A DNA stretch of 64,000 nucleotides from Pseudomonadales bacterium (GCA_012103505.1 WLWP01000001.1:2294001-2358000); one strand, 5' to 3'. Positions 6,627 through 16,249 are shown, counted from the stretch's first letter. Notes: generated by a model not told the origin, from the letters alone. Translations and numbers: made by a program.

Positions 6627-7982
6627 ATGCAAGCTTCCAATCGCCTTATATCCCAAGCATCGCGCTCGCTGCCAAATTCGCAGCAGGGCGTGGTCGCCAT
6701 CATGGTTGTCTTCGCCATGTTGGCAATACTCGGGATGGCGGGTCTTGCCCTCGACGGCGGCAATACGATGGTGAACAAGACCCGCTTACAAAACATTGCC
6801 GACGCGTCAGCTCTGAGTGCGGCCAAAACCCTTCTCGAGTCAAACTACGATACGGTCGCTGCGGAAGTGGAAGCCAGGGCTATGTTCTTAGACAACACTG
6901 GCGATGCAGGTAACACAGAAATCAGCAACGCTTACCAGGCTGGAGATATCACGGTCGCGGTCGAATTCTCAAGCACCCTGCTCCCATTCGTGCCCGGCAC
7001 CATTCCTGCGCAGTATGTCCGCGTTACGGCAACAGGCTTGAGCATCGACAGCTACCTGCTGCCAGTGGGCAACGTGACCGAACTACAAGTTATCGCAAGC
7101 GCTGTTTCCGGCCCAAGCACCGCGCTAGGTGCCGCCTGTAATGTAGCACCAATGATGGTCTGCGCAGGTGAAGAGGAAGGTGATGGTCCTGCTAACAACT
7201 ATGGCTTCAACCCCGGGGAAGTTACGGTATTGAAGGCAGGTAGCCCGGGCCAAGCCATGCAGAAAGGCAATTTTCAACTCATCAGGTTGGACGATTCTCA
7301 GGGGGGTTCGGACATCCGCGAAGCTTTTGCTGGCGAATATGGCGGCTGTCTCACGATTTCTAATGACATCGAAACAGAACCTGGAAACACCGTCGGTCCC
7401 GTGGCGCAAGGTTTAAACACGCGTTTAGGAGTCTACAGTGGTCCGATGCGCCAGGGTGGGGTTACCCAATATCCTCCAGATGAACACATCGATCAGCCCG
7501 GAGATCGCTTCACCTATGTCGAGGAAACACCTGATAATTGGGTCGTCTACTACAATGGTCACCCGGTAGATTACCTACCCGCACATACCTGGGCTCCGGG
7601 AACACTGCCTATCCACAACTATATGGAGCCAGTGGAAAATGTACCGGCTGCGGATCAACCACTCTATACGTATAAAGATTATGTCACCGATACATCGCCC
7701 ACCAGTCCGAGTATCGGCTCTCCAGGCGTGCCTGGTCGACGTGTCATGGCCATGCCCATGGGCTTCTGTGGTGACGAAGCTGGCCAATCGACAATCGAAC
7801 TCGCCACCATGCTCTGCTTCTACATCCTCCAAGATGTAGATCAAGGTCCAGACCCAGACGTGTTCGGTCAATTTACTGGCGACATTTGCCACACACAGGG
7901 CACGGCCGGTCCGGTACCGGATGACACTTCCAGTACCTACCTCATTCAACTCTACAAAGATCCAGCTCGCGTGGAGTCGTAG
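6627..7982 (+). CDS. tadG: TadG-like pilus assembly protein
   Basis: A 451-residue protein with the characteristic TadE/TadG N-terminus: a short cytoplasmic stretch, a hydrophobic helix (about residues 22-42) of the form GVVAIMVVFAMLAILGMAGLALD, then NKTRLQNIADASALSAAK. The rest is a large extracytoplasmic region with several Cys, rich in Gly, Pro and Asp. TadG-type proteins are anchored pseudopilin-like proteins needed for assembly of the Flp pilus in several bacteria. The C-terminal region has no domain I can name. It is followed after 2 nt by tadE. Confidence 0.88.
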   Translation: MQASNRLISQASRSLPNSQQGVVAIMVVFAMLAILGMAGLALDGGNTMVNKTRLQNIADASALSAAKTLLESNYDTVAAEVEARAMFLDNTGDAGNTEISNAYQAGDITVAVEFSSTLLPFVPGTIPAQYVRVTATGLSIDSYLLPVGNVTELQVIASAVSGPSTALGAACNVAPMMVCAGEEEGDGPANNYGFNPGEVTVLKAGSPGQAMQKGNFQLIRLDDSQGGSDIREAFAGEYGGCLTISNDIETEPGNTVGPVAQGLNTRLGVYSGPMRQGGVTQYPPDEHIDQPGDRFTYVEETPDNWVVYYNGHPVDYLPAHTWAPGTLPIHNYMEPVENVPAADQPLYTYKDYVTDTSPTSPSIGSPGVPGRRVMAMPMGFCGDEAGQSTIELATMLCFYILQDVDQGPDPDVFGQFTGDICHTQGTAGPVPDDTSSTYLIQLYKDPARVES

Positions 7983-7984
7983 TC

Positions 7985-8302
7985 ATGTCAACCTCGCAAC
8001 CACAATCACGAAAGCGTAACTCTGGTTCGCAAAAGATCCGTGGACTCGCAATGGTCGAATTTGTCATCACCGTTCCAGTACTTCTCCTGTTGCTATTCGC
8101 CACTTTGGAACTGAGTCGCGCGTTCATGCAATACAACGCGTTAACCAAATCGGTTCGCGATGGCGTTCGGTTTCTTGCTTCGAATGCGATAGGAGGCTCA
8201 ACCGGAGTCATCAACATAAACGCGCAAACGCAAAATCAAGTGGCAAATCTTGTCGTCTACGGAAACTCCGCAGGGAGTGGTGCCCACTATTACCGGGTCT
8301 AG
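7985..8302 (+). CDS. tadE: TadE-like pseudopilin, N-terminal part (frameshifted)
   Basis: A TadE-family pseudopilin. The prepilin-like segment GLAMVEFVITVPVLLLLLFATLELSRAFM (in which Glu follows MV) is at residues 20-50. The frame stops at TAG 8300-8302, but the -1 frame continues immediately with LVAGNVTVVGVDATD and on to a stop at 8464-8466. One extra G in the run at 8295-8297 would restore YRGLVAGN and a protein of about 160 residues, a normal TadE length. The gene is therefore either freshly mutated or mis-sequenced in a homopolymer. Confidence 0.85.
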   Translation: MSTSQPQSRKRNSGSQKIRGLAMVEFVITVPVLLLLLFATLELSRAFMQYNALTKSVRDGVRFLASNAIGGSTGVININAQTQNQVANLVVYGNSAGSGAHYYRV

Positions 8303-8466
8303 TGGCTGGTAACGTTACCGTCGTAGGTGTCGATGCTACCGACATCTCCGTTACGGCGACCTATGCCTATCAGCCCATCAATCCGGTTATCCCCTCATTC
8401 GGATTAGGTCCCAATCGCTCCAGCCTTTTCGTTTTTCAGGCTCAGTCGACGATGAGGGCTTTGTGA
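8296..8466 (+). pseudogene. tadE: Displaced 3' part of tadE
   Basis: This stretch encodes the remaining 56 residues of the TadE-like protein in the frame shifted by -1 relative to the annotated N-terminal part. It is open, has no stop until TGA 8464-8466, and that stop overlaps the ATG of the next gene (TGATG), as expected for an intact operon. It has no start of its own. Type VIb-like features are not expected here because this is the C-terminal beta-rich region. Confidence 0.8.
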
Positions 8467-8939
8467 TGAACACACGCAAGCAGGATGGAACCACCACTGC
8501 CGAATTCGCCGTTGTTGGGCTTGTTTTCTTCGTGGTGCTATTTGGTGTTATCGAAACAGGCAGGCTCATGTTTGTCTACAACATGCTAGAAGAGGCAACT
8601 CGCCGTGGTGCTCGCATGGCAGCCGTCTGTCAGATCAACGATGCAGCGATTCAGCAGGTCGCTGTTTTCAATCAATCAGGTGATGCGGGAGCAAGCCCTC
8701 TTGTCGGCTCTTTGACCCCAGCGCAAGTGCAAATTAATTACCTAGACCTCCAAGGCAACTTCATCGGTGACCCTACCGGGAACTTTGGACAAATCCAGTT
8801 TGTACAGGCCACCGTTGTTGGCTACCAACACCAGATCATCATCCCGACCCGATTTACGACTATCACAGTTCCAACCTTCAGAACCACAATACCCCGCGAA
8901 AGTCTCGGCGTTTCTCGGGAGGGATTCACACCATGTTAG
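8466..8939 (+). CDS. tadF: TadE/TadF-like pseudopilin
   Basis: A second pseudopilin of 157 residues starting at ATG 8466, which overlaps the true tadE stop; GTG 8463 is an alternative start. The N-terminal motif TTTAEFAVVGLVFFVVLFGVIE with Glu at position 5 after the polar leader, followed by TGRLMFVYNMLEEATRRGAR, is typical of TadE/TadF proteins, which TadV processes. Ribosome binding GAGGG lies a few bases upstream. The rest is an extracytoplasmic domain with two Cys. I call it tadF mainly from gene order; assignment as a second tadE is equally possible. Confidence 0.85.
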   Translation: MNTRKQDGTTTAEFAVVGLVFFVVLFGVIETGRLMFVYNMLEEATRRGARMAAVCQINDAAIQQVAVFNQSGDAGASPLVGSLTPAQVQINYLDLQGNFIGDPTGNFGQIQFVQATVVGYQHQIIIPTRFTTITVPTFRTTIPRESLGVSREGFTPC

Positions 8940-8969
8940 TTAGCGCCAGCCAAGGAAAGGAATAGGCTC

Positions 8970-10157
8970 ATGTCCAATCGTCAACAAATAGTTGTCTCAG
9001 GAAGAAATCCAGAGGTCGTGGAGCAAATCATTTCCTGCCTATCGGGCGCCTCCGAATTACAGGTTGTAAAGCGTCTGCTGATCAACGGTCATCGCGACCC
9101 ACTCGAAGCTGGCCAAAAGCCAGCAGCGCTGATTTTGGCGCTATCGGAGCACGCTGAGGAGGAGCTCGATTGCTTACTTCAGCGGGCTTCGGAAGAGCGC
9201 CCTCCGTTACTAATAGTCGGGGAAATCGCCAATCAATCTGTGATGCGCCTCGCGATGCAAGCCGGTAGCCGCGATTTTTTAAACGAACCAGTCAGCGCTG
9301 CTTTACTTATTCCGGCAATCCGAAATATTCTCGCAGAAACGGAATCCACGCCAGACCGTAACAAAAGTACGACGACATTTATCAATGCGAAAGGCGGCAG
9401 TGGTAGCTCGTTGCTAGCAGCTAATTACGCAGACATTTTGCAACGACGGTTTGGGCGCGACTGTCTTCTTATGGATTTAGACCGTCAATTCGCTGCACTT
9501 CCCCACTATCTCGACATCAGTCCAGCCGCAAGCCTCTTCGACGCACTGCAAGTTATTCCAGAGTTGGACGAAATGGCGGTAGAGGGTTTTATCGCCAAGC
9601 ACAAGACCGGCTTAAGCCTGATGTCTCATAAACACCTGGCTATGAGCGCGGAACTCCCGGACGAGAACGCTGAGTTAGACGAGTGCGAAGGCATCCTAAA
9701 ACTCATTGATTTAGTGCAGTTAAAGTACCCACACCTCGTCATCGAGGTACCACAATACCTTGACTCGGTGAGTGCAACGGCACTTCAATCCTCCGATACC
9801 GTTGTCATGGTGTTACAACAAAACATACCGAGCATTCGCGACGCAGCACGCTTAAAAACGATGTTGACGAGAGAACTCGACATCCCAAGTTCACGCATCC
9901 AAGCGGTTCTCAACCGGAGATCTTCCAACTCAAATACGGAGTTGGAGGATGTAAAACTAGCGCTGGACCTCGAGAAGGTTTACTCAATATCCAACGACTT
10001 TAAAACGGCATCACTGGCAACTGATATGGGATTACCTCTCTTCGAAGTGTCAGAGAAATCGCCTCTGACCGCGAACTTGGTTGATCTCGTCTGTGCCCTT
10101 GAGGGTATCGAAAAGCCAACCCCCAGCAATGTATTCACTCGCTTGTTAAGGTCCTAA
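8970..10157 (+). CDS. cpaE: CpaE/TadZ pilus localisation ATPase
   Basis: A 395-residue cytoplasmic protein that in other Tad systems places the machine at its site in the cell. Residues 1-125 form an atypical receiver-like domain without a phospho-acceptor. Residues 135-380 are a ParA/MinD-like ATPase. The deviant Walker A is KGGSGSS at 141-147: the signature first Lys is present, but the Lys usual in the loop is replaced by Ser, as is common in TadZ. A switch region DLDRQFAALPHYL follows near 170-180. The gene lies between the pseudopilins and cpaF, the usual position. Confidence 0.92.
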   Translation: MSNRQQIVVSGRNPEVVEQIISCLSGASELQVVKRLLINGHRDPLEAGQKPAALILALSEHAEEELDCLLQRASEERPPLLIVGEIANQSVMRLAMQAGSRDFLNEPVSAALLIPAIRNILAETESTPDRNKSTTTFINAKGGSGSSLLAANYADILQRRFGRDCLLMDLDRQFAALPHYLDISPAASLFDALQVIPELDEMAVEGFIAKHKTGLSLMSHKHLAMSAELPDENAELDECEGILKLIDLVQLKYPHLVIEVPQYLDSVSATALQSSDTVVMVLQQNIPSIRDAARLKTMLTRELDIPSSRIQAVLNRRSSNSNTELEDVKLALDLEKVYSISNDFKTASLATDMGLPLFEVSEKSPLTANLVDLVCALEGIEKPTPSNVFTRLLRS

Positions 10158-10166
10158 GGAAATCCT

Positions 10167-11570
10167 ATGTTAAGACAACCACTAAAAAAGGTGAGCCGAT
10201 CGAATTCAACGCCGGTTGAGCAGAGTCCAGAGTCTAAGCAACCTCATTCAAGCGATGCCGAGCCAGAACTTCTAGAACTAAAAACGCTGACCGATCTAGA
10301 ACATGAGTGGAAGAGCAAAGTCCATGAACGGCTTTTGCAAATGATCGATCTTTCGCTCATCGATACGCTAGGCAAGGACAAAGCGAGAACTGAAATCGAA
10401 GAGATTTGCTTGCGAATTCTGGAAGAAGAATCCGCCCCGGTGAATTTCTCGCAACGCCAAGTAATAGTTCGTTCAATACAAGACGACGTTCTCGGGCTGG
10501 GTCCTCTAGAGTTACTGCTTAAAGACTCGACAATCTCGGACATTTTGGTCAACGGTGCAAAAAACGTCTACGTTGAACGGCGCGGCAAACTTTACAGAAC
10601 AGCCGTCGCGTTCAATGACAACAGGCACCTCCTCAACGTTATCGATCGAATCGTTTCGGCTGTTGGACGTCGCATTGACGAGTCATCGCCGATGGTAGAT
10701 GCCCGCCTCGAAGATGGCTCCCGTGTAAACGCGATCATCCCACCGCTGGCCCTAGATGGACCCTCGCTGTCGATACGCCGGTTCGCTGTCGACTTATTCA
10801 CTGTCGAAGATCTAGTCGAGCTGGGTACGTTAACCGACTCGGCCGCAAAAGTGCTCGACGCTGTGGTCAAGTCTCGTCTTAACGTGCTCATTTCCGGTGG
10901 TACTGGTTCAGGTAAAACGACGCTCCTCAACGTTGCATCCGGTTTCATACCAGAAGATGAACGCATCATTACGATCGAAGATTCCGCAGAACTGCAGCTT
11001 CGCCAACCCCATGTAGTCCGCTTGGAGACACGCCCAGCAAATATCGAAGGTCGCGGCGAGATCAGTCAGCGAGATCTCGTGAAGAACTCCCTGCGTATGC
11101 GGCCAGAAAGAATCGTGATCGGCGAAGTTCGCGGCTCTGAAGCGCTAGATATGCTTCAAGCAATGAACACCGGACATGATGGGTCCATCACTACGGTTCA
11201 CGCTAATACCCCGCGAGATGCACTCGGCCGCATAGAGACAATGGTGACTATGAGTGGCGTAGCTTTCCCGATCCGGACTCTTCGTGCGCAGATATCTTCA
11301 GCAATCAACATCGTCATCCAAATTGAGAGGAGTGAAGACGGACGGAGACGCCTAACCAGCATTCAAGAGATTGATGGCATGGAAGGAGATGTCATCACCA
11401 TGTCTGAGCTTTTCACTTTTCGTCGAGACCGCATGGACGAAAACAAGAATGTTGTTGGTGAACTCGTCCCAACCGGCGTCGTCCCCAAATTTCATCGCAA
11501 ACTCGCAGGCAAGGGCATCGACCTTCCTATTGAGATGTTTGAACACTCTTGGGACCAAAACGGTTCCTAG
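10167..11570 (+). CDS. tadA: CpaF/TadA pilus assembly ATPase
   Basis: The secretion ATPase that powers Flp pilus assembly, 467 residues, close to the family norm. An N-terminal helical region (about 30-90) precedes the domain with [17 protein letters not shown]. The catalytic core has a Walker A GGTGSGKT at residues 244-251, an Asp box [11 protein letters not shown], a Walker B segment [18 protein letters not shown] and the His-box [19 protein letters not shown]. It belongs to the VirB11/GspE superfamily and works at the inner membrane with TadB and TadC, which follow directly. A ribosome binding site AAGGAA precedes the ATG. Confidence 0.96.
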   Translation: MLRQPLKKVSRSNSTPVEQSPESKQPHSSDAEPELLELKTLTDLEHEWKSKVHERLLQMIDLSLIDTLGKDKARTEIEEICLRILEEESAPVNFSQRQVIVRSIQDDVLGLGPLELLLKDSTISDILVNGAKNVYVERRGKLYRTAVAFNDNRHLLNVIDRIVSAVGRRIDESSPMVDARLEDGSRVNAIIPPLALDGPSLSIRRFAVDLFTVEDLVELGTLTDSAAKVLDAVVKSRLNVLISGGTGSGKTTLLNVASGFIPEDERIITIEDSAELQLRQPHVVRLETRPANIEGRGEISQRDLVKNSLRMRPERIVIGEVRGSEALDMLQAMNTGHDGSITTVHANTPRDALGRIETMVTMSGVAFPIRTLRAQISSAINIVIQIERSEDGRRRLTSIQEIDGMEGDVITMSELFTFRRDRMDENKNVVGELVPTGVVPKFHRKLAGKGIDLPIEMFEHSWDQNGS

Positions 11571-11584
11571 TCTAGGAGAAATAC

Positions 11585-12571
11585 ATGATGTCTGATCAAG
11601 GTATGTGGATATTTATTGGCCTCGTTTTCGTGGCCGTATTCTTCCTTGCGCAAGGCTTGATCGCACCAGTTTTCGGTGAGAACCGTCAGGCGCGAAAACG
11701 CCTCAAAGAACGTTTGGGGGAAATCGACGCACACGCATCTCTCAACGGTAAGACGATGGCCAGTATCATGCGAGAGAAATACTTGCATAAGCTTTCTCCC
11801 TGGGAACAGGCGCTCGAATCCTTGCCGATGATGGAAGACCTCGCGACGATGATTGAGCAGGCTGGCGGAAAGTTCCTCGCTTACCGACTAGTTTTAGTTT
11901 CGATCGCTCTTGGGCTAGCAAGCGCGTATCTGGCCTGGGAATACAGTCGACTTTGGTACGTCGCGGCAGCGACAGGATTCGTGGCTCTCATGATCCCTTT
12001 CCTCAAAGTCAAACAAGACAGGACAAAGCGTTTCGACCGCTTCGAAGAACAGTTGCCTGATTGCATCGACATTATTCGACGTGCAGTACTGGCTGGGCAT
12101 CCCTTCGCAGCAAGCCTAAAAATGGTCTCGGAAGACATGGAGGAACCTGCTGCGAAAGAGTTTGGTATGACCTTCGCAGACATTAACTATGGCAACGACA
12201 TTCGCGACGCGATGTTGGGACTGTTGGGTCGTGTGCCGAGTGTGACAACAATGGCCCTAGTTACTGCCCTGCTCGTGCAGAAAGAGACCGGCGGAAACCT
12301 GGCGGAAATTCTTCAGCAAATTTCTACAGTGATTCGCGATCGCTTCAAATTTCAGCGAAAAGTAAAAACGCTATCCGCAGAAGGTCGTATGTCAGCCTGG
12401 GTGCTGTCGCTCGTTCCCTTGGGTCTTTTTCTGATCCTATCTGTGACGAGCCCTGAGTACCTGCCGATCATGCTCGAACATGAGACCGGACGCGAAGTTG
12501 TAGCGGTCACCGTAATCTGGTCGATGATCGGTATGTATTTGATGCGCCGTATTATCCGTATCGACGTTTAG
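11585..12571 (+). CDS. tadB: TadB inner-membrane platform protein
   Basis: A type II secretion system F-family membrane protein of 328 residues, one of the two platform proteins on which the TadA ATPase acts. Membrane segments appear near residues 8-28, 100-145 (two spans), 270-290 and 300-320. The T2SSF domain (about 155-290) contains FEEQLPDCIDIIRRAVLAGHPF and KETGGNLAEIL, both typical of TadB. AGGAG lies 7 nt upstream of the first ATG; a second ATG follows immediately. The gene is 14 nt after tadA. Confidence 0.95.
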   Translation: MMSDQGMWIFIGLVFVAVFFLAQGLIAPVFGENRQARKRLKERLGEIDAHASLNGKTMASIMREKYLHKLSPWEQALESLPMMEDLATMIEQAGGKFLAYRLVLVSIALGLASAYLAWEYSRLWYVAAATGFVALMIPFLKVKQDRTKRFDRFEEQLPDCIDIIRRAVLAGHPFAASLKMVSEDMEEPAAKEFGMTFADINYGNDIRDAMLGLLGRVPSVTTMALVTALLVQKETGGNLAEILQQISTVIRDRFKFQRKVKTLSAEGRMSAWVLSLVPLGLFLILSVTSPEYLPIMLEHETGREVVAVTVIWSMIGMYLMRRIIRIDV

Positions 12572-12579
12572 GAGCATTT

Positions 12580-13545
12580 ATGGAAACCATTATTGCCTTC
12601 ATAACCTCCCTCACCAGTGACCCTGCGACGGTGCGATTCCTTGTCATCATGTTAGCAGCCGGAACGGTAGGCGTATTCGGACTCGGTGTGATGTATCTCC
12701 TATTCAACGCAACAGACCCTGTCCGACGTCGACTTTCTGAAGCGGCTATCGATAAGGACAGCATCGGAACCTCGCAGATTGTCCACTTCCACACTTTCGC
12801 TGGCAGGATGGCCAAATACGTCGTACCGACCAAAGACATCGAATCGTCGGAGACTGTGCGAAAACTTGTTTTAGCTGACTTGTATAGCGACAATGCAGTA
12901 GCCAACTATTACTCTATACGCGCGATACTCATGATCGCTTTCCCCGCTAGCGTACTTGTGGCTTCCAGCTGGATGCCACAGCTAACGGGGAACCTCACTA
13001 TGCTGTACACCGCCTGCGCTGCTGGTTTCGGCTATATCTTACCAAGCTACATTCTGGACCGTTTAGTTGAACGGAGACAGAAAGCCCTCCGCCTCGGCTT
13101 CCCAGATGCTCTCGATCTCATGGTTGTATGTATCGAGTCGGGGCTTGGTCTCGCCCAAGCGATTCAACGTGTTGCAGACGAACTTATGGTGAGTCATCCA
13201 GAGCTCGCCACCGAACTAGCCACCGTTAACGCAGAGATGCGTGCGGGCATCGAGGCCACAACTGCATTAAAGAACCTCGCTGAGCGAACCGGGCTCGAAG
13301 ACATTCGAGGGCTAGTAAGCACGCTGGTGCAAACGCTTCGCTTTGGTACCGGTGTTTCTGATGCCCTTCGAGTGTATTCGGATGAATTTCGTGACAGACG
13401 AACACAGGCCGCTGAAGAACGAGCGGCTAAGATGGGTACAAAACTCATATTCCCGCTAGTGCTGTTTATGTTCCCAGCATTTTTTGTTGTCGCAATCGGA
13501 CCAGCAGTTATTCAGCTAATGGATACATTCCAGAATCTGAATTAA
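12580..13545 (+). CDS. tadC: TadC inner-membrane platform protein
   Basis: The second T2SSF-family platform protein, 321 residues. It has N-terminal membrane spans near residues 18-42 and 115-155, and the signature FPDALDLMVVCIESGLGL near 175-192, followed by a second helical hairpin and a C-terminal membrane span (about 290-315). It is separated from tadB by 8 nt with TAGGAG at the start. TadB and TadC are thought to form a heteromeric inner-membrane complex. Confidence 0.95.
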   Translation: METIIAFITSLTSDPATVRFLVIMLAAGTVGVFGLGVMYLLFNATDPVRRRLSEAAIDKDSIGTSQIVHFHTFAGRMAKYVVPTKDIESSETVRKLVLADLYSDNAVANYYSIRAILMIAFPASVLVASSWMPQLTGNLTMLYTACAAGFGYILPSYILDRLVERRQKALRLGFPDALDLMVVCIESGLGLAQAIQRVADELMVSHPELATELATVNAEMRAGIEATTALKNLAERTGLEDIRGLVSTLVQTLRFGTGVSDALRVYSDEFRDRRTQAAEERAAKMGTKLIFPLVLFMFPAFFVVAIGPAVIQLMDTFQNLN

Positions 13546-13556
13546 GGAAGGAGACT

Positions 13557-14486
13557 ATGAAACTAAATCTAAAACAGCTTCTTACCACGAGCATCGTCGC
13601 GATCGCTCTCGCAGGTTGTGCTAGCTCACAAACCGACCAACACATCCATTTAGACGTTTTTGAAAATCTTGTCTTAGAAGGCCAGTGGCATGAACAACAC
13701 GGTCGTACCCTCGATGCGATTGGCAGTTATATGGCCGCATTAAACTCGATGGAAAAAGCAGAGATATGGCAACGGGTCAGTGCACTGCATATTGAAATGG
13801 GTGAAGAGTTTCCAGCAATGGCCGCCTTCGACCGCGCGATCCGCACAAATCCTAGCTTTGCTCCTGCATACGAAGATATGGGTTTGTTGTTCTTGCACTG
13901 GAAGCAAAAAGACCAGGCTCTAACAAGTCTCGAGAAGGCTTTAGAGCTTGATGCCAATCTTTGGCGAGCGCACAACGCAAAAGGGATCATTCTAGACTTA
14001 ACGGGTGATCATGCCTCCGCAGAAAAACACTTCCAGACAGCGCTACAGTTAAATCCAGGATCCGCGGACCTACTCAACAATTTCGGTTATTCCAAGTTCC
14101 TGACCGGACAGGATGAGCAAGCCCAGGCGTTGCTTTTGAAAGCGATAGAAGCTAGCGCATCCCATGAGATCGCAGCAGCAAATTTAGCAAAAGTGATGGC
14201 TAGACAAGGTGACTATGCAAACGCTTTTAACCTTCTCGAACGCAACCAAACAACCGCTACCGCATATCACGATGTTGGCTACATCGCATTGCTCAACTCT
14301 GATTGGGTGCGTGCGGAAGACTATTTCAGCAAGGCCATGCACGCATCCCCACAATACTTCGATGAAGCCTTCCGCAATCGGACCGCCGCTCGCAACCGTC
14401 TCATTGGCAACGGTGAGGGTTCTTTCGTCGCACGCCAGGGCGTTGCCTATCCTTATTGTTTGGGTTCAGGAGTAACCGCATGTTGA
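13557..14486 (+). CDS. tadD: TadD tetratricopeptide lipoprotein
   Basis: A 309-residue lipoprotein with a signal peptide and lipobox LAGC (Cys21). It is followed by about six TPR-like repeats between residues 40 and 270, with segments such as AFDRAIRTNPSFAPAYEDMG and HFQTALQLNPGSADLLNNFG. TadD is the pilotin-like TPR protein of Tad systems that helps secretin localisation. It is preceded by AAGGAAGGAG. Its end overlaps the start of the next small gene by 7 nt, so the operon continues. Confidence 0.92.
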   Translation: MKLNLKQLLTTSIVAIALAGCASSQTDQHIHLDVFENLVLEGQWHEQHGRTLDAIGSYMAALNSMEKAEIWQRVSALHIEMGEEFPAMAAFDRAIRTNPSFAPAYEDMGLLFLHWKQKDQALTSLEKALELDANLWRAHNAKGIILDLTGDHASAEKHFQTALQLNPGSADLLNNFGYSKFLTGQDEQAQALLLKAIEASASHEIAAANLAKVMARQGDYANAFNLLERNQTTATAYHDVGYIALLNSDWVRAEDYFSKAMHASPQYFDEAFRNRTAARNRLIGNGEGSFVARQGVAYPYCLGSGVTAC

Positions 14487-14833
14487 TCCGACTTATCGCT
14501 ACTATCTTGGTCTCGTTGCTTAGCACAAACATCGCCGCGGCGGAAAAGAAAGTATGGGCCTGCAAAGCATACGGTGACAGCAGCGAAGACCTACACCTCG
14601 TCCAATGGGGCGAGCGTTCATACGTCAAGCTCTACGAAGATCGAATTTGGGGTACTCACTACCCGGAGGGTGATGACCTGAGATGGGACTTTGGACACCA
14701 ACGCGGAGGCTATGCCGCTTTTTCAGCCATCCTCAAGCCATCGGGCGAACTAGATTACTACGACTTTAGGGCAGTGGGCTCAGGTTCAACCGAGGCAAGC
14801 TTTTCATACACCTGTCGAGTCGCACAGGGCTAG
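14480..14833 (+). CDS. Small secreted protein at the end of the tad operon
   Basis: A 117-residue protein that I do not recognise. The ATG at 14480 is chosen because it gives a clean signal peptide (about residues 1-24, ending in NIAAA). The in-frame start at 14456 would put extra residues in front of it. The mature part is about 93 residues, aromatic-rich (several Trp and Tyr), with two Cys (one near the start, one near the end) that could form a disulfide. It overlaps tadD by 7 nt and is probably co-transcribed, so an extracytoplasmic accessory role in the pilus is plausible but unproven. Confidence 0.7.
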   Translation: MLIRLIATILVSLLSTNIAAAEKKVWACKAYGDSSEDLHLVQWGERSYVKLYEDRIWGTHYPEGDDLRWDFGHQRGGYAAFSAILKPSGELDYYDFRAVGSGSTEASFSYTCRVAQG

Positions 14834-14842
14834 GCAGTTTTA

Positions 14843-16174
14843 ATGTCAGGCCTTGCAATCGCTACAACGAATATTAACGAACCGACAGACCTCTTTGTTA
14901 AAGACGGTGCGGCGACAGTGCGCATCACACCTGGACTACTCCTTGGTTCAAGTCCGCTAGGCGAGCTCTCGCCAACTGTTAAACGTACCTCTGCTCGATT
15001 GGAGTTCGTTGAATGTGGCGCGGGTAACTATGCGATGCGGGGCCTGGCTCCATACGAGCTATCCTGCCTTGGCGAACCGTTCGTCGAAGTTGTAATTTCA
15101 GGCGCTGCTCGTATCCAATGCGGTGAAACAAACGTAGAGATCGGGACCGACGATTCCAGCGGATCTGTCGATTTTGAGTTCGAACTGAAGAAAGCGGCTG
15201 TTCAAAAACGTCATACAACCCAGAACGTCATTCCATTTCCCGTTGAGGTGGAGGCGGAGAAAGAAGAAGAGGAAGAGGCTGAGGTAAAAGTTGAGGCCAA
15301 TAAGCCAAAAGAACTTCACCGCGTACCACTAAAAACCACGCAAGCGACGCCTAGGGCGAGAATGAAGCCTCCGCAAAAGAAAGCGACGCGTGAACGAAGC
15401 ACCAAGCCTGCACTATCCAGCTCTCACGGCAACTTACTCGAGAACTTAGACAATTCGATCAAACTTGGGTTGGTCTTTGGCGCTATTTTCGCGCTGACTG
15501 TATACCTTGGAATGTCTAGCTTTACGGGTGCTCAGCCTGACCCCCGAATAGCCGAAATTGTCCAAAGTCCTATCGCGCCGGTATCAACAGAAGAAAATAT
15601 CCCGAGCGCCGAAGTGATAGAAGCGAAAGAAGCGAACCAAGCGAAAGAAGAATCTGTCTGGGTACCGCTTGAGAACGCACCGATTATCAGCATTCCCGAC
15701 GCAACTGCGAAGCCATCTGAACAGTTGATTGCAGAACCACCTGAATTAGTCGCTCTCCGAGAAAGGGCGCTTGAGAAAATTAGCGCCGATCTGCTAGATC
15801 GATCCAAAGACTACCAAGCCCTCCATGAACTACTAGTCGATGCACGCCACATGTTGGAGCGCGGCCAGACAATCTGGCCGGAAAAATATAACGCCATAGA
15901 ACTGATTAAGCGTGTCTTGGAAATCGACCCAGAAAACCAACGCGCGCTACGTCTGATACCGCTCGCAACTCAAAACTTGCTCATTGTTGCCCGAGACTTA
16001 TACGAGGCGGGTTATCGGACCGACGCCCGAACGTTAGTTCGCGAAGTCTTGGAAATCGATGAAGAAAACCAAACTGCTCAAGAGCATTGGCAAGAGTGGT
16101 TCGTAAAAGCCTCAGACGGGCATCTCTCTCGGCCATCTTCTAGTTTTATCTACGACATCCCTTCGCCCACTTAA
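14843..16174 (+). CDS. FHA-like / single-TM / TPR-like protein
   Basis: A 443-residue protein with an unusual layout. Residues 1-110 form a beta-rich domain resembling a degenerate forkhead-associated fold (LLLGSSPLGELS...TSARLEF). A charged linker follows, with a run of Glu and Lys (about 130-190), then one membrane span (about 206-226; LGLVFGAIFALTVYLGM) and an acidic linker. The C-terminal TPR-like helical region (about 330-430) contains VLEIDPENQRALRL and EVLEIDEENQTAQEH. The order suggests a cytoplasmic sensing domain and an extracytoplasmic helical domain. It is the last gene of the tad operon, 9 nt after the previous one. The protein at 21103-22713 has the same architecture. Confidence 0.75.
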   Translation: MSGLAIATTNINEPTDLFVKDGAATVRITPGLLLGSSPLGELSPTVKRTSARLEFVECGAGNYAMRGLAPYELSCLGEPFVEVVISGAARIQCGETNVEIGTDDSSGSVDFEFELKKAAVQKRHTTQNVIPFPVEVEAEKEEEEEAEVKVEANKPKELHRVPLKTTQATPRARMKPPQKKATRERSTKPALSSSHGNLLENLDNSIKLGLVFGAIFALTVYLGMSSFTGAQPDPRIAEIVQSPIAPVSTEENIPSAEVIEAKEANQAKEESVWVPLENAPIISIPDATAKPSEQLIAEPPELVALRERALEKISADLLDRSKDYQALHELLVDARHMLERGQTIWPEKYNAIELIKRVLEIDPENQRALRLIPLATQNLLIVARDLYEAGYRTDARTLVREVLEIDEENQTAQEHWQEWFVKASDGHLSRPSSSFIYDIPSPT

Positions 16175-16249
16175 CTTTAGGTTTCGCTAAGCAGTGAACG
16201 TTGTTGTTCTGGACTGGCGGGTCGCCCTGCGGAACCATAAACTCAGCTC

